From Phycicoccus sonneratiae (GTDB lineage: Bacteria; Actinomycetota; Actinomycetes; Actinomycetales; Dermatophilaceae): a stretch of 64,000 nucleotides of DNA. The translations under genes and the position numbers were made by a program. Of the stretch, positions 49,090 to 59,306 are shown in pieces; within the stretch, counting starts at the first letter, position 1, and each line of letters starts with the position of its first letter. Below the pieces are notes generated by a model. It was given only the letters and a program-made list of their open reading frames with translations. It did not search any database and was not told where the DNA came from. The stretch lies in the NCBI RefSeq assembly GCF_016887965.1, contig NZ_JAFDVD010000012.1, positions 186,001 through 250,000 on the forward strand. The letters run 5' to 3'.

Positions 49090-49719
49090 TCAGCGCCGCA
49101 GGGCGTCGACCCCGGGGCCGGTCAGCTCGTCGAGGACCACCGCGCGCCCGGTGACACCGAGGGTGAGCGCCTCGAGCGTCCCGACGACCTCGGCGCCGTC
49201 CCCCCATCGCCACTCGGCGTCGGTCGCACGCAACGAGACATCGGACAGCCGGCTCCCGGAGAGGAGGCCCGGGGTCGGAGCCGGACCGGTGAGGTGGTCG
49301 AGCACCGCCACCCAGTCCTCGCGGGGGACGTCCGCCTCCAGCCCGAGCGGCCGGGCGAGGTCGCGCAGGTGGATGCAGGTGTCCGCGAACGGGCCGACCG
49401 GACCGACCCGCGGCGGGTCGACCTCGTCGCCGGCGTGCGAGCGGAGCAGTCGGACGAGCTCGTCCGGCTCGCGGCGGGCCAGCCGGCGGGCGACGGCGTC
49501 GACGGTGGCGTCGGTGTCGCCGCGGTGGCGCAGGGCGACGAGCAGGAAGCGACCGAAGCCGACGAGCATCGGCTGGAGGAGGTGGCCCGCGAGGTCGCGC
49601 ACCGTCCATCCCTCGCAGAGGGTGTCGGCCTCCCACTGGGCCGGGGTCAGGCCATCGAGCACGTCGGCGAGGAGGAGCCGGTTGCGCGTGGTCCGTCCGA
49701 AGAGGTCGCGGCGGTCCAT
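49090..49719 (-). CDS. DinB/maleylpyruvate isomerase-like family protein
   Basis: A 209-residue DinB-fold protein (mycothiol-dependent type): LTPAQWEADTLCEGWTVRDLAGHLLQPML and PFADTCIHLRDLARPLGL carry the putative metal ligands (His in GHLLQ, HxxD). Start at 49719 after a GAGGAGA ribosome site; upstream in-frame Met is less likely. Divergent from a MarR gene with two palindromes between, so it is probably the regulator's target, perhaps a thiol-dependent detoxifier. Confidence 0.82.
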   Translation of the reverse strand: MDRRDLFGRTTRNRLLLADVLDGLTPAQWEADTLCEGWTVRDLAGHLLQPMLVGFGRFLLVALRHRGDTDATVDAVARRLARREPDELVRLLRSHAGDEVDPPRVGPVGPFADTCIHLRDLARPLGLEADVPREDWVAVLDHLTGPAPTPGLLSGSRLSDVSLRATDAEWRWGDGAEVVGTLEALTLGVTGRAVVLDELTGPGVDALRR

Positions 49720-49758
49720 GGCTCTCCTCCTCGTCGCGGCACCGGGTCCGGCGCTTGA

Positions 49759-49810
49759 TGACACCCAAGGTGTCACATGCCGGTGAGGATGACAACTGGG
49801 GTGTCAGAAT
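49759..49810. promoter_or_regulatory. Twin MarR operators between divergent genes
   Basis: TGACACC-CAA-GGTGTCA (49759-49775) is a perfect 7-bp-arm palindrome. TGACAAC-TGG-GGTGTCA (49790-49806) has one arm mismatch. Centres are 31 bp apart (three helical turns). The MarR -10 CAGAAT (49805-49810) overlaps the second site and lies six bases before the GTG. Confidence 0.82.
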
Positions 49811-49816
49811 GGGCGA

Positions 49817-50290
49817 GTGACCACCCCCCTGCCGCCCGACCGCCTCGGCTCCCGCCTCGCCGAGGTCTACCACCTGCTCGGCACCGTGTACCGGCAGGTG
49901 CACCGCCGGGTCGAGACCGACGAGCCCGCGATGGGGATGTCGGTCGGCATCCGGGCGGTCCTCGACGCCCTGCACCGGCGCGACCGACCGTCCACGGTGC
50001 CCCGGCTCGCCACCGACCTCGAGCTCAGTCGACAGTTCGTCCAGCGGATGGTCAACGACGCGCTCGACCGGGGATGGGTCGAGCGGCGGGACAACCCGGA
50101 GCACCGCCGCTCGGTCCTCCTCGTGCTGACGCCGGCGGGGCGCGCGGCCATCGACGCGGTCGTCGCTCGCGAGCACGCGCTGATGGGTGCCACACCCGGC
50201 GGGCTGACCGAGGACGACGTGACGACGACGCTGCGGGTCCTCGGCGCCATGCGCACCGCCCTCGACCGGCTGGACCGGGCTCCGTCCTGA
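49817..50290 (+). CDS. MarR family transcriptional regulator
   Basis: A 157-residue MarR regulator: LAEVYHLLGTVYRQVHRRVETDEPAMGMSVGIRAVLDALHRRD, HTH LELSRQFVQRMVNDALDRGWVERR, wing PEHRRSVLLVLTPAGRAAID. GTG start, leaderless pattern. Likely represses itself and the divergent DinB-like gene through the TGACA-type palindromes. Confidence 0.92.
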   Translation: MTTPLPPDRLGSRLAEVYHLLGTVYRQVHRRVETDEPAMGMSVGIRAVLDALHRRDRPSTVPRLATDLELSRQFVQRMVNDALDRGWVERRDNPEHRRSVLLVLTPAGRAAIDAVVAREHALMGATPGGLTEDDVTTTLRVLGAMRTALDRLDRAPS

Positions 50291-50342
50291 CCCTTCCGGC
50301 CGCGTCGCCGGGCACCGCACCGCGCGCCTAGGATGGTCGCCC

Positions 50343-50978
50343 GTGGAGGACCCGGACGACGCCCGCGCGGCCACCGGCCTCCCCGCGACCCGGCGCCGCG
50401 TCGTCGTCCTCGCCGGTCCGAGCGGTTCCGGCAAGTCGCGCCTCGCCGACCGGGTGCACGCGGCCCGGGGCTGGCCGGTCTTCCGGCTCGACGACTTCTA
50501 CCGCGACGAGGACGACCCCGCGATGCCCCGCCAGGCCGACCTCGGGATCGTCGACTGGGACCACCCCGACAGCTGGGACGCCGAGCGCGCCCTCGCGGCG
50601 CTGCGCGACCTACTCGACACCGGCCGGGCGGAGCTGCCCGTCTACGACATCTCCCGCAGCCGGGCCGTCGGCACCCACGAGGTGACCGCCCGGCCGGACG
50701 ACCTCGTGCTCGCCGAGGGGATCTTCGCCGCGGAGGTCGTGGGCCGGCTCGACGCCGAGGGGATGCTGCACAGCGCCTGGTGCGTCCACCACCGACCCGC
50801 GGTCACCTTCGTCCGCCGGCTGCTCCGTGACCTGCGCGAACGTCGCAAGCCGCCGACCGTCCTGCTCCGCCGCGGCTGGGGGCTGATGCGCGAGGAGCCC
50901 GGCATCGTCGCCCGGCAGACCGCCCTCGGGGCCGTGGGTTCCCGCGCCTCGGCCGTGGAGCGGGACCTGCTCGGTTAG
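50343..50978 (+). CDS. Uridine kinase-like P-loop kinase
   Basis: A 211-residue P-loop kinase: Walker A GPSGSGKS (25-32), then FRLDDFYRDEDDPAMP, typical of the uridine kinase/PRK group, VDWDHPDSWDAERALAAL, and LVLAEGIFAAEVV (Walker B). Substrate may be uridine or another nucleoside/sugar. GTG start with TAGGAT eight bases upstream. Confidence 0.85.
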   Translation: MEDPDDARAATGLPATRRRVVVLAGPSGSGKSRLADRVHAARGWPVFRLDDFYRDEDDPAMPRQADLGIVDWDHPDSWDAERALAALRDLLDTGRAELPVYDISRSRAVGTHEVTARPDDLVLAEGIFAAEVVGRLDAEGMLHSAWCVHHRPAVTFVRRLLRDLRERRKPPTVLLRRGWGLMREEPGIVARQTALGAVGSRASAVERDLLG

Positions 50979-50993
50979 GGTGGCGCCGTGGTG
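50976..50993 (+). promoter_or_regulatory. Leaderless promoter driving a mini-ORF
   Basis: TAGGGT (50976-50981) is followed by six bases and then GTG GTG (50988-50993). In a leaderless mRNA translation would begin at this GTG, not at the gene ATG at 51011. Confidence 0.6.
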
Positions 50994-51014
50994 AGCACGG
51001 GGGTACGCGGATGA
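50988..51014 (+). CDS. Eight-codon upstream mini-ORF overlapping the membrane-protein start
   Basis: GTG GTG AGC ACG GGG GTA CGC GGA TGA. The stop overlaps the ATG of the next gene (ATGA at 51011-51014). Since the -10 box points to the GTG as the 5' end, ribosomes would translate this peptide and restart at the ATG. It is too short for a function as a protein; a coupling role is inferred. Confidence 0.5.
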   Translation: MVSTGVRG

Positions 51015-52177
51015 CCGACCAGCCGTGGGTGGCCCCCGGTTCGCAGCCGGCCGGCCCCCCGCCGGGCCCTCCCCCGCCCCCCACCGCACCGCCGGGTGGC
51101 GCACCGCCGGCCGGCGGGCCTCCCCCGACCCCGCCGCCCCCGGGCGTCCCGCCGGCCCCGTACCGCTCGATGGAGTTCCGGCCGGGCATCATCGCCCTGC
51201 GCCCGCAGCAGATCGGTGACGTCTACGGCGCCGTCCTCAAGGCGGTGCGCGGCAACCCCGCGGCCACCATCGGCCTCGCCGCGCTGACCACCTTCGCCTT
51301 CCTCCTCCCGACGACCGCGCTCGGCGCCTGGCTCTCGGGGCAGAGCGCGCTGACGGTCGTCGAGAACTCCGCGTCGAGCTCCGACACCCTGCCCGACGGC
51401 CTCGGCGTCGGCATCATCGGTGTCTACCTGCCGACCATCGGGCAGCTGCTCTCGGCCATCCTCCTCGCGGGCTTCCTCGCGCAGGTCGTCGGGCAGGCCG
51501 TCCTCGGGCGCAAGGTGTCGATGGGCGAGACGTGGCGTGCCACCCGCGGTCGGGTGCCGGCGCTCGCCGGGGCCGTGCTGCTCACCGCCCTGGCCTTCCT
51601 CCTCGTCCTGCTCGTGACGGCGGGCATCCCGACGGGGCTCATCGTCTACTCGTACGAGGCCGGCGGCGACAGCATCGGGCTCACCGTGCTGCTCGTCCTC
51701 GTCGCCGTGCTCGCCACCGTCGTGGCCCTCGTCCTCCTCGCGACGAAGTGGGCCTTCGCGACCCCGGCCATCGTCCTCGAGCGGGTCGGGGTCATCGGCG
51801 GCCTCCGGCGGTCGTGGACCCTCGTCGGCAGCCCCCTGCGCGGGCCGTTCTGGCGCATCTTCGGCATCCGCGCGCTCACCGGGCTCATCGTCGGCGTCGC
51901 GTCGTACGTCATCACGCTGCCGATCACCCTCGTGCTCTTCCTCGTCGGCATCGCCTCCATCGGCGACTCCTCGAGCGGGGCGGAGGCACTCGTCCTCCAG
52001 ACCGTCAGCGCGGGCATCGCCGGGCTCATCACCGGGGCCCTCACCACGCCGTTCACCGCCGGCGTCGACGCACTGCTCTACGTCGACGCCCGCATCCGCA
52101 CCGAGGGCCTCGACGTCCGCCTCATCCAGGCCACGCAGGGAGCCGCGCCGCCGCCGTGGCCGCTCACCACGCCGTGA
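51011..52177 (+). CDS. Proline-rich multi-spanning membrane protein of the MoxR cluster
   Basis: A 388-residue protein. The first 50 residues are Pro/Gly-rich and disordered. Then RSMEFRPGIIALRPQQIGDVYGAVLKAVRGNPAATIGLAALTTF opens a domain with six or seven hydrophobic segments, like the glycerophosphodiester phosphodiesterase membrane domain proteins. It sits first in the DUF4129-DUF4350-MoxR-DUF58 operon and overlaps the next gene (GTGA). Confidence 0.82.
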   Translation: MTDQPWVAPGSQPAGPPPGPPPPPTAPPGGAPPAGGPPPTPPPPGVPPAPYRSMEFRPGIIALRPQQIGDVYGAVLKAVRGNPAATIGLAALTTFAFLLPTTALGAWLSGQSALTVVENSASSSDTLPDGLGVGIIGVYLPTIGQLLSAILLAGFLAQVVGQAVLGRKVSMGETWRATRGRVPALAGAVLLTALAFLLVLLVTAGIPTGLIVYSYEAGGDSIGLTVLLVLVAVLATVVALVLLATKWAFATPAIVLERVGVIGGLRRSWTLVGSPLRGPFWRIFGIRALTGLIVGVASYVITLPITLVLFLVGIASIGDSSSGAEALVLQTVSAGIAGLITGALTTPFTAGVDALLYVDARIRTEGLDVRLIQATQGAAPPPWPLTTP

Positions 52178-52836
52178 CCCCGTTCGACGCACCGCTGGAC
52201 CCCTCGTCGGACGAGGCCCGCCGCTGGCTCGAGGACGAGCTGAGCAGCCCGCGCTACCACGCCCAGCCGAGCCTCATCGAGCGGCTGCGCGAGTTCCTCG
52301 ACGACCTGCTCAACTCCTCGCCCTCGGGCGGGCTGCCCTCGTTCGTCGTGCCGATCGCCGTCGGGCTGGTCCTCGCCGTCCTCGCCCTCGTGCTCTGGCG
52401 CGTGCTGCGGCGCGAGGTCGGCCGCACCGGCGGCGGGCCCGGCACCGGCGTCCTCGACGTCCCCGACGTCCCGGCCGCCACCCTGAGGGCCTCGGCGCGC
52501 GCCGCCCTCGCCCGCGGCGACTGGGACACCGCGGTGCTCGACGGTGTCCGGGCGGTGGCCCGCGGGGCCGTCGAACGCGTCGTGCTCGACGACGCCCCCG
52601 GGCGCACGGCGCACGAGGTGGCGGTGGCGCTGGCCGTCTCGTTCCCGGCGGAGGATGCCGCCCTGCTCGCGGCCGCCGACGCCTTCGACGCCGTCCGCTA
52701 CGGGCACCGCGGCGCCGGCGAGGAGACCGCCCGCGCCGTCCTCGCGCTCGACGACCGCCTCGTGGCCGCCCGGCCGGCCCGCCCGGGCGCGCCCGCCGAG
52801 CCGGCGGCCGACCCCACCCCGGAGCCGGTGGCATGA
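52174..52836 (+). CDS. DUF4129 domain membrane protein
   Basis: A 220-residue protein: short N-terminal amphipathic part, one transmembrane segment (FVVPIAVGLVLAVLALVLWRVL), and a cytoplasmic DUF4129 domain (ASARAALARGDWDTAVLDGVRAVARGAVERVVLDDAPGRTAHEVAVALAVSFP). Usual partner of MoxR/DUF58 clusters. Overlaps both neighbours. Confidence 0.88.
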   Translation: MTPFDAPLDPSSDEARRWLEDELSSPRYHAQPSLIERLREFLDDLLNSSPSGGLPSFVVPIAVGLVLAVLALVLWRVLRREVGRTGGGPGTGVLDVPDVPAATLRASARAALARGDWDTAVLDGVRAVARGAVERVVLDDAPGRTAHEVAVALAVSFPAEDAALLAAADAFDAVRYGHRGAGEETARAVLALDDRLVAARPARPGAPAEPAADPTPEPVA

Positions 52837-54061
52837 CGACGACGGTCGCGACCAGCGCCACGGATGCCTCCCCCGTCTCGGCCTCCGGTGTCGACGGCCG
52901 CCGGGCCCTGCGCCGCGGACGCACGGTCGTCCTCTGGGTCGTGGCGCTCGTCGTCGGGGGCGCGCTCATCGCCGTCGCCGCGGGGAGCCCGCCGCCCGAG
53001 GACTACCTCCACCCCGACGGCACCGGCCAGTCGGGCACCCGGGCCCTCGTCGAGGTCCTGAGAGAGCAGGGCGTCGACGTCGACGTCGTGAGCACCGCGC
53101 AGGAGGCCGTCGACGCGGCGGGCGACGGCCGGGGCGCCACCGTGGTCGTCGGCAACTCCGACCTGCTCACCGACTCGGCCGGCCGCCGGCTCCTCGAGGG
53201 CACGCGGCGCGCGGACCGGGTCGTCCTCCTCGACGGCGCCCCGGGGATGCTCGACGCGCTCGGGCTCGGCCTCACGCTGGGGGTGCCCGCGAAGGAACCG
53301 GCCGCCGCCGACTGCTCGCTGCCCTGGGTCGAGGGCGGCGACCGCGTCTCCCGGCTCTCGTGGTCCGTCGTCCCCTCGGCCGCGGCCCGGGCCTCCGGCG
53401 CCCGGGGGTGCTTCCCCACCGGCTCGGCCGGGCCCGACCTCCCCGCGGGCTTCGCCGCGGTCGAGCTGCCCGCCACCTCCGACCACACCGTCGTCACCGT
53501 GCTCGGCATCCCCGACGCCGCGACGAACCGGTTCGTCACCGAGGCCGACCACGCCGGCCTCGTCGTCCGCCTGCTCGGGGGCTCCCCGCACCTCGTCTGG
53601 TACCACCCGGACTACGAGGACGCCGCCGCCAACCCGCCGACCACCGACGACTCGGTGTGGCCCGAGTCAGTCGGCCCGGGCCTCGTCGTCCTCGCCCTGG
53701 CCTTCGTCGCGTTCGCCCTCGCGCGCGGCCGCCGCCTCGGCCGGCTCGTCCCCGAACCCCTGCCCGTCGTCGTCCGCGCCGCCGAGACCACCGAGAGCCG
53801 CGCCGAGCTCTACCGCGCCGCGGCCGACCGGCACCGCGCGGCCGCCGTCCTGCGCCGCGCGTCGGCGGCCCGCCTCGCCACGCGCGTCGGCCTGCCGCCC
53901 ACCGCCTCCGTCGACGCGCTGGCTCCCGCCGTCGCCGACGCGGCCGGCGTCCCCGCCGTCGACGTCGACCTGCTCCTGCAGGGCGGGGTCCCCGCCGACG
54001 ACGCCGGCCTCGTCACGCTCGCCCAGCAGCTCGCCCACCTCGAGGAGAAGGTCCGCACGTC

Positions 54062-54065
<4 letters not shown>
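52833..54065 (+). CDS. DUF4350 domain membrane protein
   Basis: A 410-residue protein with an N-terminal transmembrane segment (TVVLWVVALVVGGALIAVAAG), an extracytoplasmic DUF4350 region (DGTGQSGTRALVEVLREQGVDVDVV ... HLVWYHPDY), a second membrane segment (LVVLALAFVAFALARGRRLG) and a helical cytoplasmic end. Part of the coupled MoxR operon. Confidence 0.87.
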
Positions 54066-55059
<994 letters not shown>

Positions 55060-55060
<1 letters not shown>

Positions 55061-56352
55061 TGGCCCTGACGACGCGCGCCGCCGCGCTGCTGCTCCTCGG
55101 CCTCGTCCCCGTCGTGCTGCGGCCGGCGGGGTCGACGGTCTGGGCGTGGCTGCTCGTGTGGCTCGTCGTCGTCGGGGCCGACCTGCTGCTCGCGGCCTCG
55201 CCCAGCCAGGTCCGGATGACCCGGGAGGGCGAGGCGCTCCAGGTGCGGCTCGGCGAGTCGGTGCCGACGTCGCTGGTGCTCGAGAACACCTCGGGGCGGA
55301 CCGCCCGCGGGCTGGTGCGTGACGGCTGGCCGCCCTCTGCCGGAACGCGACCCGCGAGGCACCGGGTGTCGGTCCCGGGCCACGAGCGACGACGGGTCAC
55401 CACCACGCTCGTCCCCACCCGCCGCGGCGACCGCGTCGCCGACCGGGTGACGCTGCGGCTCGCCGGCCCGCTGGGGGTCGCCGCCCGGCAGCGCTCGGTC
55501 GAGGTGCCGGGTCGGGTCCGGGTGCTGCACGCCTTCCCGTCGCGCAAGCACCTGCCGAGCCGGCTCGCCGTGCTCCGCGAGCTCGACGGCCGGGCCGCCG
55601 TGCGCACCCGCGGGCAAGGAACCGAGTTCGACAGCCTCCGCGACTACGTCGACGGCGACGACGTCCGCTCCATCGACTGGCGGGCCACCGCCCGGCGCCG
55701 CCACCTCGTCGTGCGCACCTGGCAGCCCGAGCAGCACCGGCGCATCGTCATCGTCGTCGACACCGGGCGCACGAGCGCCGGCCGGGTCGACGACGCCCCG
55801 CGCCTCGACGCCGCGATGGACGCCGCCCTCCTCCTCACCGCGCTCGCCGGGCACGCGCGCGACCGGGTGCAGGTCGTCGCGGGCGACCGGCGCGTGCACG
55901 CGCGCATCACCGGCGCCGACCGGGCGACGCTGCTGCACGACGTCATCAGCACGTTGGCGCCGGTGGACCCGCAGGTCGTCGAGACCGACTGGGGCGTGCT
56001 GGCGTCGGAGGTCACCCGCTCGACGCACCGCTCGCTCGTCGTCCTGCTCACGCCTCTGGAGCCGGCCGCCGTCGAGGAGGGGCTGGTGCCCGTCCTCCCG
56101 GCCCTCGTCGCGCACCACCGGGTCGTCGTGGCGTCGGTGTCCGACCCCGCGCTGGAGCGGATGCGCACCTCGCGCGACGGGTCCGAGGAGGTGTGGGGCG
56201 CGGTCGCCGCCGAGCGCACGACGGCGCTGCGCCGCGGCGCGGCCGACGCGCTGGGCCGCCTCGGCGTCGACGTCCTCGACGCCCCGCCCGAGGACCTGCC
56301 CGTCCGGCTCGCCGACCACTACCTCGCCCTCAAGCGCGAGGGCCTGCTCTGA
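55060..56352 (+). CDS. DUF58 domain protein (VWA-like MoxR partner)
   Basis: A 430-residue protein: two N-terminal membrane segments, then the DUF58 signature GTEFDSLRDYVDGDDVRSIDWRATARR and a von Willebrand A-like domain (RIVIVVDTGRTSAGRVDDAPRLDAAMDAALLL). ATG overlaps the MoxR stop (TGATG). It ends the contiguous part of the cluster; the SpoIIM and RDD partners are found 6.8 kb further on. Confidence 0.9.
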
Positions 56353-56380
56353 GCCGCCCAGGCCGTCGGAGGGGTCGCGC

Positions 56381-57160
56381 GTGAGCTCGTGGACCGGTGC
56401 CGCAGAGGCCTACCGGCGTTCCTTCGGCACCCTCTGCGCAGGGCCGGTCGACCGGATGCTGGCCGATCTTCCGGAGGGGCGCCACCTCGACGTCGGGTGC
56501 GGGCCGGGCGTGCTGGCCCGTCGTGCCGTGGACCGGGGACGGGCCGTGGTCGCCGTCGACTCCGACCCCGGGATGGTGGCCCTGTCGAGCACCGCCGTCC
56601 CGGGTCGGACCGTGCGCGCGGAGCTGCCGGCGCTGCCGTTCGGCGACGGGGTGTTCGACGCCGTGACGGCCAACTTCGTCGTCAACCACGTGGGCGACCC
56701 GCGGGCCACCGTGCGTGAGCTCGCGCGGGTGCTCGGGCCCGGCGGGTCCGTGGCCCTCACCGTGTGGCCGGCCGGGCCGACCGCGTGGGCCCGCCTCGTG
56801 GCGACGGCCTTCACCGCAGCCGGCGTCGACCCCCCGGTGGGGCGGCCGCTGCCCTCCGACCTGGACTTCGACCGGTCCGTGGTGGGGCTGAGCAGCCTCG
56901 TGACGGACGCCGGACTGGCCGTCAGCGCCGCGACGCAGCTCGGGTGGGACTGGGAGGTCGACCCCGACGACCTCTGGGCCGGCGTCACCGGCGGCGTGGC
57001 CACGGCGGGACGCGCCTACCGGTCACACCCCCGGTCCGTCCGCCTCCGCATCGACGACGCGTTCCGGTCGGCAGCCCGGGCCGCGACTCACGACGGCCTG
57101 CTCCGGCTGCCCAGTGTCGCGGCGTACGTGGTCGCGGGGCGCGGCGCGCGGTCATCCTGA
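56381..57160 (+). CDS. SAM-dependent methyltransferase (class I)
   Basis: A 259-residue Rossmann methyltransferase: SAM loop HLDVGCGPG (35-43), VVAVDSDPGMVAL, LPFGDGVFDAVTANFVVNHVGDPRATVRELARVLGPGG. Substrate unknown (methyltransf_11 type). GGAGGGG precedes the GTG. First gene of the insert that separates DUF58 from SpoIIM. Confidence 0.88.
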   Translation: MSSWTGAAEAYRRSFGTLCAGPVDRMLADLPEGRHLDVGCGPGVLARRAVDRGRAVVAVDSDPGMVALSSTAVPGRTVRAELPALPFGDGVFDAVTANFVVNHVGDPRATVRELARVLGPGGSVALTVWPAGPTAWARLVATAFTAAGVDPPVGRPLPSDLDFDRSVVGLSSLVTDAGLAVSAATQLGWDWEVDPDDLWAGVTGGVATAGRAYRSHPRSVRLRIDDAFRSAARAATHDGLLRLPSVAAYVVAGRGARSS

Positions 57161-57209
57161 CTGCGCCTCCGTCCGATGAGTCCGGCCGCCTCCGGCAGTC
57201 TGTCGGGGT

Positions 57210-57812
57210 ATGGCAACGGTGATCATGCACGCAGTGGTGTCGGTCGACGGCTACATCGCCGACGAGCACGACGAGGTCGGCCCGCTCTTCAACGGCGAGC
57301 ACCCGCTCGTCGACGAACCCGGCGAGGAGCAGCACGCGCCCTTCCGCGTCGGGAGCGCGTCGGTCGACTACGTCCGGACCTTCTGGGGCCGCATCGGGGC
57401 CACCATCCAGGGCCGGCACCTCTTCGACCTGACGAACGGCTGGGAGGCGAGGCCGCCGGCGGGCGACCACCTGCTCGTCGTGTCGCACCGCCCGAAGCCG
57501 GACGGCTGGCACCCCGAGGCCGACGTGCCGTTCTTCGACGACGTGGCGGCCGCGGTCGAGGAGGCGAAGCGCCGGGCGGGTGACCGGGTCGTCGCCGTGT
57601 GCGCGGGCGAGGTCGGGGGGCAGGCGCTCGCGCTGGGGCTCGTCAACGTCGTCGCGATGGACGTCGTCCCCGTCGTGTTCGGTTCGGGGAAGCGCTACTT
57701 CGGCTCGACCGACGGGCAGCGGCTGCTCGAGGACCCGGAGGTCGTCATCGCCGGCGACCGGGTGCTGCACCTGCGCTACCCCGTCCGGCGCGACGAGTCG
57801 GCGTCGTCGTGA
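57210..57812 (+). CDS. Dihydrofolate reductase-fold family protein (RibD C-terminal type)
   Basis: A 200-residue protein: MHAVVSVDGYIADEHDEVGPLFN at the N-terminus is the classic start of RibD_C/DHFR-like proteins; VVAVCAGEVGGQALALGLVNVVAMDVVPVVFGSGKRYFGSTD is the nucleotide-binding end. Probably NADPH-dependent; substrate unknown. Stop overlaps the next gene's GTG. Confidence 0.87.
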   Translation: MATVIMHAVVSVDGYIADEHDEVGPLFNGEHPLVDEPGEEQHAPFRVGSASVDYVRTFWGRIGATIQGRHLFDLTNGWEARPPAGDHLLVVSHRPKPDGWHPEADVPFFDDVAAAVEEAKRRAGDRVVAVCAGEVGGQALALGLVNVVAMDVVPVVFGSGKRYFGSTDGQRLLEDPEVVIAGDRVLHLRYPVRRDESASS

Positions 57813-58618
57813 CCCGGCCGTTCCGCTTCGGCGTCGTCACCCCGGTGTCGACCGACGTCGCCGCCTGGCGCGACGACGTCCGTCGGGTCGCCGACGCGGG
57901 CTTCGACACGGTCCTCGTCCCCGACGTCCCGCAGTGGCAGCCGTCGCCGACCGCCCTCCTGGCGACCGCCGCCGCGCTGGCCGACGTCCGGGTCGGCAGC
58001 TGGGTGCACGCCACGCCGTTCCGCCCGGCGTGGGAGCTGGCCTGGGAGGCGCACTCGCTGACGGTCGTCACCGAGGGCCGCTTCGAGCTGGGCATCGGCA
58101 CCGGGCGCCCCGGCCTCGAGGACGAGCTCGCCTCCTACGGGATGCCCGCCGTCCCGGCCGGCGAGCGCCTCGACCGGGCGCGCGAGACGGTCGCGCGCCT
58201 GCGCGAGCTCGACGGGCCGTCGGTGCACACCCCGGTCGTCATGGCCGTGCGCGGTCCGCGCGCCCGGGCCCTCGCCGCCGAGGTCGCCGACACCGTCACC
58301 ATCGCCTCCTTCGCCACCGACACCCGTGCCGACGTCGTGGCGCTGGCCCGCTCGGTCCTCGACGTGCGGGACGTCGAGATCGCCCTGCACGTCCCCGTCG
58401 TCGGCGACGAGGTCGCGCCGTTCATGGCCTCGGCCCGCGAGACCGACCCCGTCGCGCTGCGCGAGGCGGACTCACTCCTGGTCCTCCCCGGCGACCCCGC
58501 CGCGGCGGTCGAGGAATTGCTCCGCCGGCGCGAGGAGCTCGGGGCGACGTACGCGGTCGTCGGCCTGCACTCCGTCGACCGGCTCGCCCCGGTCGTCGCC
58601 GAGCTCGCCGGTCGCTGA
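57809..58618 (+). CDS. LLM class flavin-dependent oxidoreductase
   Basis: A 269-residue luciferase-like TIM barrel: FRFGVVTPVSTDVAAWRDDVRRVADAGFDTVLVPD, LLATAAALADVRVGSWVHATPFRPAWELAWEAHSLTVVTEGRFELGIGTGR. May use F420 or FMN. GTG overlaps the DHFR-like stop (GTGA). Its last 147 bases are also covered antisense by the membrane protein gene on the minus strand. Confidence 0.88.
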   Translation: MTRPFRFGVVTPVSTDVAAWRDDVRRVADAGFDTVLVPDVPQWQPSPTALLATAAALADVRVGSWVHATPFRPAWELAWEAHSLTVVTEGRFELGIGTGRPGLEDELASYGMPAVPAGERLDRARETVARLRELDGPSVHTPVVMAVRGPRARALAAEVADTVTIASFATDTRADVVALARSVLDVRDVEIALHVPVVGDEVAPFMASARETDPVALREADSLLVLPGDPAAAVEELLRRREELGATYAVVGLHSVDRLAPVVAELAGR

Positions 58619-59254
58619 CCCGGGCGTCGACTGGCGGCGCGTCCACGCCGTCCAGAGCCGCGCCAGCACACCGAGGACGCCGACGAGCACCCAGAGCCGC
58701 ACGAGGATGATGCTCAGCCCGACGAGGGGGCTCGACGAGCGGGCCGGTCGGGTCCAGCCCAGTGACCCCGGGATGTCGAGCCCGGGCACGACGTCGGCCG
58801 CGTTCCACGCGAGCAGCCCGAGGACGTCCCGCCCCACCGCCACCCCCGAGCACACCGCGCCACGGCACGCCTCGATGCGGACACCCCAGTCCCGCGACAC
58901 GTCGAGCATCGCGGTCAGGAGGATCACCAGGAATCCGAAGAGCAACAAGCTGCGGGAGACCACCCAGGTGACCGGCATTCCCTCCCATCGTCGCAGCAGG
59001 ACCCACAGCCCGAAGCCCAGCCACACCACGAACCCCACCGTGAGGGCCCCGACGTAGGAGAGGCTCAGGGCCCCGTCACCTGGGCCCGTGGCCGGCAGGC
59101 TCTGGTCGAGGACCCCGAGGGTTGTCAGACCTGCGAGCACGACCCAACCGACGGCGTGCATGACGATGCTGACGGCCAGCTGCTGCCCCTCGGGCGGCTG
59201 CGTGCCCACCTTCTCGCGGTACTGCCCGATCCCGGAGGCCTGGCCACTCGACAC
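58472..59254 (-). CDS. Hypothetical four-helix membrane protein (tail overlaps LLM gene)
   Basis: A 260-residue frame with four clear hydrophobic segments (for example SIVMHAVGWVVLAGLTTLGVL, YVGALTVGFVVWLGFGLWVL, SRSLLLFGFLVILLTAML) and two cysteines in EACRGAVCSG. Such segments are unlikely by chance. The last 49 residues run antisense through the LLM gene and are probably not conserved. GTG start with CACCAT six bases upstream. Function unknown. Confidence 0.6.
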   Translation of the reverse strand: MSSGQASGIGQYREKVGTQPPEGQQLAVSIVMHAVGWVVLAGLTTLGVLDQSLPATGPGDGALSLSYVGALTVGFVVWLGFGLWVLLRRWEGMPVTWVVSRSLLLFGFLVILLTAMLDVSRDWGVRIEACRGAVCSGVAVGRDVLGLLAWNAADVVPGLDIPGSLGWTRPARSSSPLVGLSIILVRLWVLVGVLGVLARLWTAWTRRQSTPGSATGELGDDRGEPVDGVQADDRVRRPELLAPAEQFLDRRGGVAGEDQE

Positions 59255-59306
59255 GCCTCGATGGTGCTCCCGTCATCGGGGCGGGGGGAAGGCCCGATCG
59301 AGCCCC

